The position numbers and the translations under genes are program-made. From Woeseia sp. (lineage in GTDB: Bacteria > Pseudomonadota > Gammaproteobacteria > Steroidobacterales > Woeseiaceae), in contig JABIUH010000071.1 in NCBI GenBank assembly GCA_018701055.1, positions 1 through 6,804 of the forward strand: a DNA stretch of 6,804 nucleotides, written 5' to 3'. Position 1 is the first letter of the stretch. Every line of letters starts with the position of its first letter. The notes beneath the pieces were generated by a model. The model did not search any database, had not been told where the DNA came from, and saw only the letters and a list, made by a program, of their open reading frames with translations. This document shows, piece after piece, positions 1 to 5,774 of the stretch.

Positions 1-2
1 CA

Positions 3-65
3 GCCGAATTGAACCGTGAGTGGCACTGTCCGTATTGTGAAATGATCGCTCAATCGACCCGCTGA
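3..65 (+). CDS. possible C-terminal end of an unidentified upstream protein (CPYC tail)
   Basis: A frame open from the window edge encodes 20 residues, including EWHCPYCEM, and ends at TGA 63-65. The Cys-Pro-Tyr-Cys pair looks like half of a zinc-ribbon or rubredoxin-like metal site, as found at the C-termini of several bacterial proteins. Twenty stop-free codons can arise by chance, so the motif is the main support. The stop lies 16 bp before the ATG at 82, which would suit a co-transcribed neighbour. I do not recognise the family. Confidence 0.35.
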   Translation, partial: AELNREWHCPYCEMIAQSTR

Positions 66-71
66 CGGGCG

Positions 72-722
72 ATGGCAGCCAATGACGGCAGATGTACACA
101 GCTTACAGTTGTTCAAATACATAGGCTCTGCAAAAACGCTATTGCAGTCCCTCGTGCCCAATGCTTTTGCTTTTACGGTCTTGATCGAGGGTGTTGCTGG
201 AGCAGTGATGGCGTTGACGACTACGAATTCGACAATTTCATTGTCGAATTACCACGTGAATTGTTGTTCGACGAGAATCGCGACGACGAACGCATCAAGC
301 GCACCTTAACCTCCGGTAGAACCCTCCTTTTGTTGCCTGTTTACGCAAGCAATGATGAGCCGCTGGGCGTGCTCGTGTCTGTGTTTTCGAAGAACGACGA
401 TAAGTCGTCTTGGTTCAATCCGAGCCTCCTAAGCAACATTCTGGAGCCGGCCGTAAATGTAATCGCTGAAATAATGCAGCTCAACGGCCAGATCGCATCA
501 AACGATGATCTTGCTGCGAACGCGGAAAAAGAACTCAAACTTATCTACAATATTGATGAGAAAATTCACGGCACGTCGCGAAGTCATTCGAGTCTTGCTC
601 AGCTCATCGGTAAAGCGGTCGTTTTCTCGGAATTTTGTACAGCGTACTGCTGCTTCCTGCGAAGAGAATTCGCATCAGCGCAACACACTCTACTTGGAAA
701 AGCGTCAATCGGAAATCGGTAG
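72..722 (+). pseudogene. fragment: first GAF-like sensory domain of the broken signalling gene
   Basis: This frame is open for 216 codons, but only about 174-625 reads like the original protein. That part includes a GAF-style strand LLLLPVYASNDEPLGVLVSV and a following helix with LEPAVNVIAEIMQLNGQIAS. The first ~34 codons from ATG 72 are out of frame with the natural N-terminus, which is better read from ATG 82 in frame 1. The last ~30 codons run past the frame change into the second GAF region and are spurious. A product from this frame would be a truncated sensory domain without output. The ligand is unknown. Confidence 0.55.
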
Positions 723-996
723 ATAAGTATCTTATAGATACGCTTTTTAGCAATCTTGAGGGTCAGCGTGGCCCAATAATTTTTGACGTTCCGCGTGTTG
801 AGAGCTCAAAAAACCCAGCTGAAAAGGGTTACCAGCCATGCTATTTCCTCTCGTGGATAGAGCAGGAAATGTTGAGGGCGCGCTTGCCCAGCTGGGTCGG
901 GTTGACGGGACTCCTTTCGACGCATCGCATATGCGTTTCATGACGCACATTGTGCGCAAGGTTGAGTACGTTATCGAGCAGTCGTTCGATGGGAGC
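635..996 (+). pseudogene. fragment: second GAF-like domain, split over two frames
   Basis: Frame 2 encodes LYSVLLLPAKRIRIS, VDKYLIDTLFSNLEGQRGP and IIFDVP up to about 838. Frame 1 continues with MLFPLVDRAGNVEGALAQLG and PFDASHMRFMTHIVRKVEYV. The pattern of a hydrophobic strand, then PL-x-D-x-x-G-x-x-x-G-x-L, then FDASHMRF and a long helix is typical of a GAF domain followed by a linker helix into GGDEF. At the junction the bases read CCATG where CCAATG would keep the frame, so a single-base deletion at about 838 is the simplest explanation. Confidence 0.6.
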
Positions 997-1213
997 ACTG
1001 GGTGGCCGTGACGATGCGCATCAACTCATATATTTCGATTTGGATAATCTACAACTGGTCAACGACACCTTCGAACGCAAAGCCGGAGACGACGTTATCA
1101 CCCGTTTCGGTCAGCTGATCGAAGAATACTTACCAAAGAACGTGGTGGCGACCCGCCTTGCAGAAGATGACTTCGTTATCTTGTTAACGCACAGATCCAC
1201 TGACGACGCCTAA
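950..1213 (+). pseudogene. fragment: degenerate GGDEF domain
   Basis: Frame 2 from about 1000 encodes HQLIYFDLDNLQLVNDTFER, GDDVITRFGQLIEEYLPKN and VVATRLAEDDFVILLTHRS, the recognisable first half of a GGDEF domain. The signature loop reads AEDDF instead of GGDEF, and no RxxD inhibitory site is visible upstream, so diguanylate cyclase activity was probably already lost before the gene broke. About 20 residues expected between the D-x-L-T-G entry motif (here DGSTG, in frame 1) and YFDLDN are missing. TAA 1211-1213 ends the frame. The remaining strand (LQVTFSVGIAPL) continues in frame 1. The first ~17 codons from 950 are out of frame and not meaningful. Confidence 0.65.
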
Positions 1214-1245
1214 AATTTGGCCGCGACGGTAAAGAAAACGGACAT

Positions 1246-2229
1246 GTGTTGCGCTACCTGCAGGGTGACCGATCTTTGCAGGTGACCTTTAGTGTAGGAA
1301 TTGCCCCGTTGAACGCGAGTACTTCGGAAGGTGACGCGCTGACAACGGCACGTATTGCGTGTGATAGCGCAAAGGACCATGGTCGCGATCGAATCGAGAT
1401 CTACGACCAAAAAGACCTAAGTGTCGTGCAACGGTATGACGACATGTATTTGGTTGCGGAAATTCAAAACACATTGGGTGCGGACGATTTCTGTTTGCTC
1501 GCCCACGCGATTGTTCCGCTCGCTAAAGGCGCGACCGACGAATACTATGAAATTCTTCTACGCATGAGCGATAACAAGGGCAACCGAGTGTCGTCGCCGG
1601 CATTTTTCTCTGCTGCCGAACGTTACCAGTTGATGCCGAAAATTGACCGCTGGGTCGTCTCGAATACCCTCGCGCGGTTGGCGGAGAAGGTCGATTATCT
1701 CAAATCTAGCGGCGCTATTTTCGCAATCAATTTGTCGGGACAATCATTGGGCGACGACGACATATTGAATTTTATTGAAGAAGAGATTGATCGAAGCGGC
1801 GTACCCTCGACCTCGATTTGTTTCGAAGTGACGGAATCTGTGGCCGTGTCCAGCCATAACAAGGCTCAGACCTTCATCGACGCACTTCGCAAGCGGGGCT
1901 GTAAATTCTCCCTGGATGATTTCGGCGCTGGCCTTAGCTCCTTTGCCTATCTTAAGAAATTCAAAGTGGATACGCTCAAAATAGATGGCGGTTTCATCCG
2001 TGATATCAGCGAAAATCAGATCTCGGAGTCAATGGTGGTGGCGATTACCCAGGTTGCCAAGGTTATGAATTTAAGCACGGTGGCCGAATACGTCGAAACA
2101 GAAAATACGAAAAACCTTTTGAGCAAGATTGGCGTGGACTTTGCTCAAGGGCACGCCGTTGGTAAGCCCGGGCCACTTGAGGACCTTCTCGCTCAGATCG
2201 GCAGCAACTCGCAATCTTCTCTTTGTTAG
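1246..2229 (+). CDS. EAL-domain c-di-GMP phosphodiesterase, surviving open part of the broken gene
   Basis: The frame is open from about 1204, with a GTG at 1246, to TAG 2227-2229. It begins with the last strand of GGDEF (LQVTFSVGIAPL) and a linker, then a complete EAL domain. The family hydrolyses cyclic di-GMP to pGpG. Visible active-site elements are ExLxR (EILLR, Glu at 1549-1551), INLSGQS, FEVTES, DDFGAG (Asp pair at 1915-1920), KIDGGF (Lys at 1978-1980), AEYVE (Glu at 2086-2088) and QGHAVGKP (Gln at 2146-2148). All expected metal and substrate ligands appear present. No Shine-Dalgarno sequence or promoter is evident before 1246, and the GTG lies inside a former domain, so translation is uncertain. 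It may be a dying remnant or a selected stand-alone phosphodiesterase. The gene ends 24 bp before glnE. Confidence 0.6.
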   Translation: MLRYLQGDRSLQVTFSVGIAPLNASTSEGDALTTARIACDSAKDHGRDRIEIYDQKDLSVVQRYDDMYLVAEIQNTLGADDFCLLAHAIVPLAKGATDEYYEILLRMSDNKGNRVSSPAFFSAAERYQLMPKIDRWVVSNTLARLAEKVDYLKSSGAIFAINLSGQSLGDDDILNFIEEEIDRSGVPSTSICFEVTESVAVSSHNKAQTFIDALRKRGCKFSLDDFGAGLSSFAYLKKFKVDTLKIDGGFIRDISENQISESMVVAITQVAKVMNLSTVAEYVETENTKNLLSKIGVDFAQGHAVGKPGPLEDLLAQIGSNSQSSLC

Positions 2230-2253
2230 TCATATTTCAGTAGACTTGCTCAA

Positions 2254-5166
2254 ATGAGCGCATCCGAAGACCCAAAAAACCCAACTGGATTGGGTGATCT
2301 TCCGGACTTACTTGAGCTGACAGTAGGCGGCTGGAAGGATGAATTTTGCCGGCCTGACGGAATCCAATTTGCGGAAATTATTGTAGCGGCAGAAGATAGG
2401 GGCACATTACTTCGTTTGGTGGCTAGCAGCGATTTTGCGGGTAAAACCCTGCTAAAGGAGCGTGCCTGGTTCTTGCAGGCGATAGCAGAGCGCACTTTCG
2501 ACGCACCGGCCAACACCTCTGCCTTCAGCGATACCTGTAATGCGATTGGTTCCGATAACGACACTGTCGACAAAGCTAAGTCGCGTTTGCGGCGCCTGCG
2601 GAATAGACAACTACTGCATATTCTCTGGCGGTCTACTAACAGATCTGATTCTGTCGAACAAAACCTCGACGCGCTATCGAGTCTCGCCGACGCCTTAATC
2701 ATTGCAAGTTTGCACTTTGCCGAGCGCCAAATGGAAGATCGGTTTGGCCCACCGATAAACGCCAAGGGTAAGGCCGTCAAATTGGTGACCCTTGCCATGG
2801 GCAAGCTGGGTGGCAGGGAATTGAATTTCTCGTCCGACGTCGACCTTGTGTTTCTGTACACCGAAGACGGCGAAACTCAGGGAGCGCGAGCGCTTTCGGC
2901 ATCCGAATATTTCGCTCGACTGACTAGACAGGTAATTGCCCTCCTGGAGGAGGTCACGGCAGATGGGTTTGTCTATCGGGTTGATACTCGATTACGTCCG
3001 TTTGGTGACAGCGGGCCGCCGGTCGTGAGTTTTACCGCATTCGAGAACTATCTCCTACAACATGGAAGAAGTTGGGAGCGTTATGCCTATGTCAAAGCGC
3101 GCGTCATCGGTGACTTCGCGTCGGCAGACGACATCGATGGATTGCGACAGAATGTAATTGAACCCTTCGTATATCGACGCTATCTCGATTTCGGTGTTTT
3201 TGAAGCACTGCGAGACATGCAGGCATTGATCGCAGCTGAAGTGCGGAAGCGTGAGTTAAAAGACAATGTTAAACTCGGTCCTGGGGGAATTCGCGAGATT
3301 GAATTCATCGTCCAATCTTTGCAACTCGTGCGAGCAGGGGGCGACCAACAATTGCGTTGTCGCGAGTTACGCCTAGCACTTACCCGATTAGCACAGGGTA
3401 AGGGCCTGGATCGCAGCACCGCAGAATCGCTCCTAACGTCATATGACTTCTTGCGTAGACTTGAAAATGGCATCCAGGCGATTCGTGACCAGCAAACGCA
3501 TGACTTGCCTGATAACGACCTCGACCAGGCTCGTCTAGTCGTCGTGATGGGGAGTGCATCCTGGGGCGAGTTGAAAGATAGCCTGAATCAACATCGTACT
3601 AGTGTCAGCGAGCATTTCTCTGCGGTAGCATTTAGGGGTGCGGATAGCGATCTGGAAAGTGAGCTAACCGATAGCTTGCTAGCGCAATGGAATGCTTCCA
3701 GTGCGAGCAGCGATTGGACTGAGTTTCTACAACAGAAAGATTACGCTGAAAGTGCGGAACTCAATGAAGCCATCACCCGGTTCACGCGAACGGTTCATCA
3801 GCTGCAGATAGACGCGACTGCCGAGCGTCGTGTTGGGCGATTTATTTCGACGTTTTTGAAATTGCTTAAAGACAAGCGTAAGCCATCAGTTGTGGCGAAT
3901 CGCGTGCTTGATATCGTATCGAAAATTCTTAGGCGCAGCGCCTACGTTGCATTATTGAACGAAAATCCCGCGGTCCTAATGCGGCTCGTTAGCTTGTGTG
4001 AACAAAGTGCATATCTTGCTGGCGAGATCGCGAGCTTCCCGCTCTTGCTCGACGAATTACTCGATCCGCGCCTTTACACTGCGGAGAAAACACACGCGAC
4101 AATGCTTCGAGATATTGATGAGCGCCTCGTAGCGATCGAAGACGATAGCGAGAAAATGATAGAAGTTCTCGCGCAATTTCAACGTGCGACGCTCTTTCGT
4201 ATTGCGGTAGCAGATGTGAGTGGCAACCTTCCAATCATGCAGGTTAGCGATTGTCTTACCGATCTAGCTGAAATTGTATTGAATAAAGCCCTGGAGGTTG
4301 CTGCGGCGGACCTTAACCGCCGACATGGCGTGCCGATGGTTAAAACGGACAACGGCGAACGAGAGGTAGGATTCGGTGTGATCGCCTATGGAAAACTGGG
4401 CGGGATGGAGCTCTCCTATCGATCGGACCTGGATTTGGTCTTTCTGCATGATTCCAGTGTCGATGGCCAGCAGACAAATGGAAAAAAACCACTGGAAAAT
4501 AGTATGTACTTCGGGCGTCTGGTTAGACGGCTGGTGCATTTCCTCACGGCCCGGACGACTTCGGGCGCGCTCTACGAGGTTGATACGCGATTACGGCCAA
4601 GCGGTCGTTCCGGTTTGTTGGTGATTAATACCGAAGGCTTTGAGCGTTATCAGGAAGACAACGCCTGGACGTGGGAGCACCAGGCATTGCTGCGAAGTCG
4701 ACCCGTCGCGGGCAGTGCGAAGGTTGCGCGCGAGTTTGAGCGTATCCGCGCGGATACTTTGCAAAGCAGAGTTAACGTGGATGATTTGCAGACGGAAGTC
4801 GTCAACATGCGCGGTAAAATGCGCAAGCAATTGGATAAGAGTAGCCCCGACTTATTTGATCTAAAGCAGGGCGAAGGTGGAATTGGCGATATCGAATTTC
4901 TAGTTCAATTCTTAATTTTAAAAAATGCTCGGACTGCACCAGCGCTCATTCATTTCTCCGACAATATTCGGCAGTTAGGTACCTTAGAGGCCGTGGGTGT
5001 CTTGTCGGCAAGTGATGTTTTACGACTGCAAGAGATCTACCGGGCCTACCGCCTGCGAAGTCATCGCCTGGCGTTGAATGACCGGGCAGCGCTGATTCCC
5101 AGTGATGAGTTCACAGTGGAGCGTGGATTCGTAACTTCTGTGTGGCGAAGAGAAATGGACAAATAA
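2254..5166 (+). CDS. glnE: bifunctional glutamine synthetase adenylyltransferase / adenylyl-removing enzyme GlnE
   Basis: GlnE attaches AMP to, and phosphorolytically removes it from, a tyrosine of glutamine synthetase in response to PII and glutamine, setting nitrogen assimilation in the cytoplasm. The 970 residues compare with 946 in E. coli. Both nucleotidyltransferase domains are present. The N-terminal adenylyl-removing site has GKLGGRELNFSSDVD (residues ~183-197, Asp195 and Asp197), followed by VYRVDTRLRPFGDSG, WERYAYVKARVIGD and GPGGIREIEFIVQ. The C-terminal adenylyltransferase site has GKLGGMELSYRSDLD (residues 713-727, Asp725 and Asp727), followed by YEVDTRLRPSGRSG, WTWEHQALLRSRPV and GGIGDIEFLVQ. 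Each is followed by a helical GlnD/GlnE-type region, and a linker at about 470-680 joins the halves. The ending ERGFVTSVWRREM matches the family C-terminus, so the gene is complete. ATG 2254 is used because it gives the usual N-terminal length, although no strong Shine-Dalgarno sequence precedes it. Confidence 0.97.
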   Translation: MSASEDPKNPTGLGDLPDLLELTVGGWKDEFCRPDGIQFAEIIVAAEDRGTLLRLVASSDFAGKTLLKERAWFLQAIAERTFDAPANTSAFSDTCNAIGSDNDTVDKAKSRLRRLRNRQLLHILWRSTNRSDSVEQNLDALSSLADALIIASLHFAERQMEDRFGPPINAKGKAVKLVTLAMGKLGGRELNFSSDVDLVFLYTEDGETQGARALSASEYFARLTRQVIALLEEVTADGFVYRVDTRLRPFGDSGPPVVSFTAFENYLLQHGRSWERYAYVKARVIGDFASADDIDGLRQNVIEPFVYRRYLDFGVFEALRDMQALIAAEVRKRELKDNVKLGPGGIREIEFIVQSLQLVRAGGDQQLRCRELRLALTRLAQGKGLDRSTAESLLTSYDFLRRLENGIQAIRDQQTHDLPDNDLDQARLVVVMGSASWGELKDSLNQHRTSVSEHFSAVAFRGADSDLESELTDSLLAQWNASSASSDWTEFLQQKDYAESAELNEAITRFTRTVHQLQIDATAERRVGRFISTFLKLLKDKRKPSVVANRVLDIVSKILRRSAYVALLNENPAVLMRLVSLCEQSAYLAGEIASFPLLLDELLDPRLYTAEKTHATMLRDIDERLVAIEDDSEKMIEVLAQFQRATLFRIAVADVSGNLPIMQVSDCLTDLAEIVLNKALEVAAADLNRRHGVPMVKTDNGEREVGFGVIAYGKLGGMELSYRSDLDLVFLHDSSVDGQQTNGKKPLENSMYFGRLVRRLVHFLTARTTSGALYEVDTRLRPSGRSGLLVINTEGFERYQEDNAWTWEHQALLRSRPVAGSAKVAREFERIRADTLQSRVNVDDLQTEVVNMRGKMRKQLDKSSPDLFDLKQGEGGIGDIEFLVQFLILKNARTAPALIHFSDNIRQLGTLEAVGVLSASDVLRLQEIYRAYRLRSHRLALNDRAALIPSDEFTVERGFVTSVWRREMDK

Positions 5167-5214
5167 CGACGACTTGTTATTTCGTAGTGTTGGTAATGAA
5201 CGGGTCGTTGTTAT
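5163..5214. repeat. 11-bp inverted repeat spanning the glnE stop and the next promoter
   Basis: ATAACGACGAC (5163-5173) and GTCGTTGTTAT (5204-5214) are reverse complements except at one position, which would be a G-U pair in RNA. The left arm contains the glnE stop codon; the right arm overlaps the TATAAT box at 5212-5217. The 30-nt spacer contains another TTGTTAT (5174-5180) matching the right arm end. It could be an operator or a weak hairpin; there is no T-run to make it an intrinsic terminator. Confidence 0.4.
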
Positions 5215-5217
5215 AAT
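5190..5217 (+). promoter_or_regulatory. sigma70-like promoter for the zf-CHCC gene
   Basis: TATAAT at 5212-5217 is a perfect -10 box. TTGGTA at 5190-5195 matches four of six -35 positions at a 16-bp spacing. Transcription would start near 5224, leaving a leader of about 15 nt that just includes the ribosome site. It would let the small gene be expressed apart from glnE. Confidence 0.5.
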
Positions 5218-5225
5218 CCCTCGCT

Positions 5226-5230
5226 GAGGA
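5226..5230 (+). promoter_or_regulatory. ribosome binding site GAGGA
   Basis: GAGGA lies 8 nt before the GTG at 5239 and supports that start over the in-frame GTG codons at 5254 and 5263. Confidence 0.6.
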
Positions 5231-5238
5231 ACGGCCAA

Positions 5239-5490
5239 GTGACAACGAAAAAGGTGAACGAAGTGGCAGATAGAGCAGGAACAGTCGATCAAGATTTGAT
5301 CACCGCAAACGCGCAACACCGGTATGAGGTGCGCGCGCATGATTTGCCGTTGTCGTGTCCGATGCCGGGCATGTATTTGTGGAATTCTCACCCAAAAGTC
5401 TATTTGCCTGTCGAGGAGGCCGGTGAAGCGAGGTGCCCGTATTGCGGCGCGGACTATTTTTTCAAAAGCGATGAAAAGCCGGATAAATAA
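5239..5490 (+). CDS. zf-CHCC zinc-finger domain protein
   Basis: An 83-residue protein of the zf-CHCC family, the domain also found in the mitochondrial complex I subunit NDUFS6. The bacterial proteins are small, presumed zinc-binding, and have no settled function. The core LPLSCPMPGMYLWNSHPKVY, then ARCPYCGADYFF, supplies the ligands Cys40, His51, Cys66 and Cys69. The N-terminal ~28 residues are polar and variable; the tail is charged. It starts at GTG 5239, preceded by GAGGA. There is no signal peptide or membrane segment, so it should be cytoplasmic. It lies 72 bp after glnE on the same strand and appears to have its own promoter. In related gammaproteobacteria I would expect ilvE in this gap; it is absent here. 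Confidence 0.9.
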   Translation: MTTKKVNEVADRAGTVDQDLITANAQHRYEVRAHDLPLSCPMPGMYLWNSHPKVYLPVEEAGEARCPYCGADYFFKSDEKPDK

Positions 5491-5552
5491 CCTCTAAAGT
5501 AACCAATAAATCAAAAAAATCCTAAAAAATGTAAATTTATAGATATATTGTC

Positions 5553-5572
5553 GAATTCTGCTCGAGGAATTC
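5553..5572. repeat. paired GAATTC palindromes around CTCGAG
   Basis: Two GAATTC hexamers (5553-5558 and 5567-5572) flank TGCTCGAG, which itself contains the palindrome CTCGAG. The outer hexamers can pair as a 6-bp stem with an 8-nt loop. No T-run follows on either side at terminator distance. Confidence 0.4.
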
Positions 5573-5574
5573 AT

Positions 5575-5653
5575 TAAAAAAATAAAAAATAACTTCTATA
5601 AAAATACTGCTAAATCGAGTAAATATCGATAAAATGTGATAAATACTTAAAAA
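5575..5653. repeat. helically phased A-tracts / degenerate ~10-bp TAAA repeats
   Basis: TAAA starts occur at 5575, 5583, 5599, 5611, 5620, 5630, 5640 and 5648. The last five are spaced 9, 10, 10 and 8 bp and form near-decamers such as TAAATATCGA, TAAAATGTGA and TAAAAAGTGA. A-tracts repeated at about one helical turn are known to bend DNA, so this is a candidate intrinsically curved segment. Confidence 0.45.
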
Positions 5654-5708
5654 GTGATTTTTTAACTCTCCAGCTCATCCGTATTTAACTCAAACTCGGA
5701 TCGTTTCG

Positions 5709-5722
5709 GTGCGAAATCGCAC
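5709..5722. repeat. small hairpin GTGCG-AAAT-CGCAC
   Basis: A perfect 5-bp GC-rich stem with a 4-nt loop lies 53 bp past the GT9 stop on the minus strand. It overlaps an alternative stem, TTTCG-GTG-CGAAA (5704-5716). No adjacent T-run is visible in either direction, so I do not call a terminator. Confidence 0.3.
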
Positions 5723-5774
5723 ATTGTGGTTCAGTTCAACGCAATGTACATTCGAAAAATTCGCCTTAAGGTCC

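Larger units (their letters stand above)
82..2229 (+). pseudogene. decayed GAF-GAF-GGDEF-EAL c-di-GMP signalling protein, multiple frameshifts
   Basis: Joining frames gives one continuous protein. Frame 1 from ATG 82 (MTADVHSLQLF to PNAFAF, ~174) passes to frame 3 (YGLDRGCCWSSDG to AQLIGKAV, ~174-625). Frame 2 follows (LYSVLLLPAKRIRIS to AEKGYQP, ~635-838), then frame 1 (MLFPLVDRAGNVEGALAQLG to EQSFDGSTG, 838-~996). Frame 2 returns (GGRDDAHQLIYFDLDN to THRSTDDA, ~1000-1210), then frame 1 for the EAL domain to TAG 2227-2229. The predicted domains are GAF-like (about 82-600), a second GAF-like (about 600-985), degenerate GGDEF (about 985-1310) and EAL (about 1430-2200). Frame changes near 172, 635 and 838 each look like loss of one base, two of them at TTTT runs. 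TAA 1211-1213 interrupts the GGDEF helix. Such proteins normally sense a signal and make or degrade cyclic di-GMP in the cytoplasm. Assembly indels are the alternative explanation, but the following ~4.5 kb contains no broken frame. Confidence 0.82.
5491..5774. other. AT-rich convergent intergenic region
   Basis: This stretch lies between the converging zf-CHCC and GT9 genes. The first ~175 bp are strikingly AT-rich with many A-runs; the last ~110 bp return to ordinary composition. I see no open frame with coding character, no tRNA and no strong GC-hairpin-plus-T-run terminator for either gene. TTAAAAA (5647-5653) and TTTTTAA (5659-5665) could form a weak AT-only stem. Confidence 0.6.

Noticed and set aside
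505..726. 73-codon plus-strand frame between the two GAF regions
   Set aside because: It is basic and Ser/Arg-rich with no GAF-like pattern, while frames 3 and 2 over the same bases give good domain sequence.
82..2229. Programmed frameshifting as an explanation for the broken signalling gene
   Set aside because: Five or more changes in varying contexts, an in-frame TAA and a probable internal deletion are not compatible with one recoding signal; no slippery site plus downstream structure stands out.
2250..2861. 203-codon minus-strand open frame inside glnE
   Set aside because: It is fully antisense to the conserved N-terminal half of GlnE and has a low-complexity Ser/Arg-rich composition typical of antisense shadows.
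5020..5391. 123-codon minus-strand open frame overlapping the glnE end and the zf-CHCC gene
   Set aside because: It runs antisense to two well-supported genes and shows no recognisable family features; it is a shadow of their coding bias.
5647..5665. TTAAAAA-GTGAT-TTTTTAA as an intrinsic terminator for the convergent genes
   Set aside because: The stem is A/T only with no GC core, too weak to call a terminator.
5709..5722. GTGCG-AAAT-CGCAC as the GT9 gene's terminator
   Set aside because: It has no T-run next to it on the minus strand and only a 5-bp stem.
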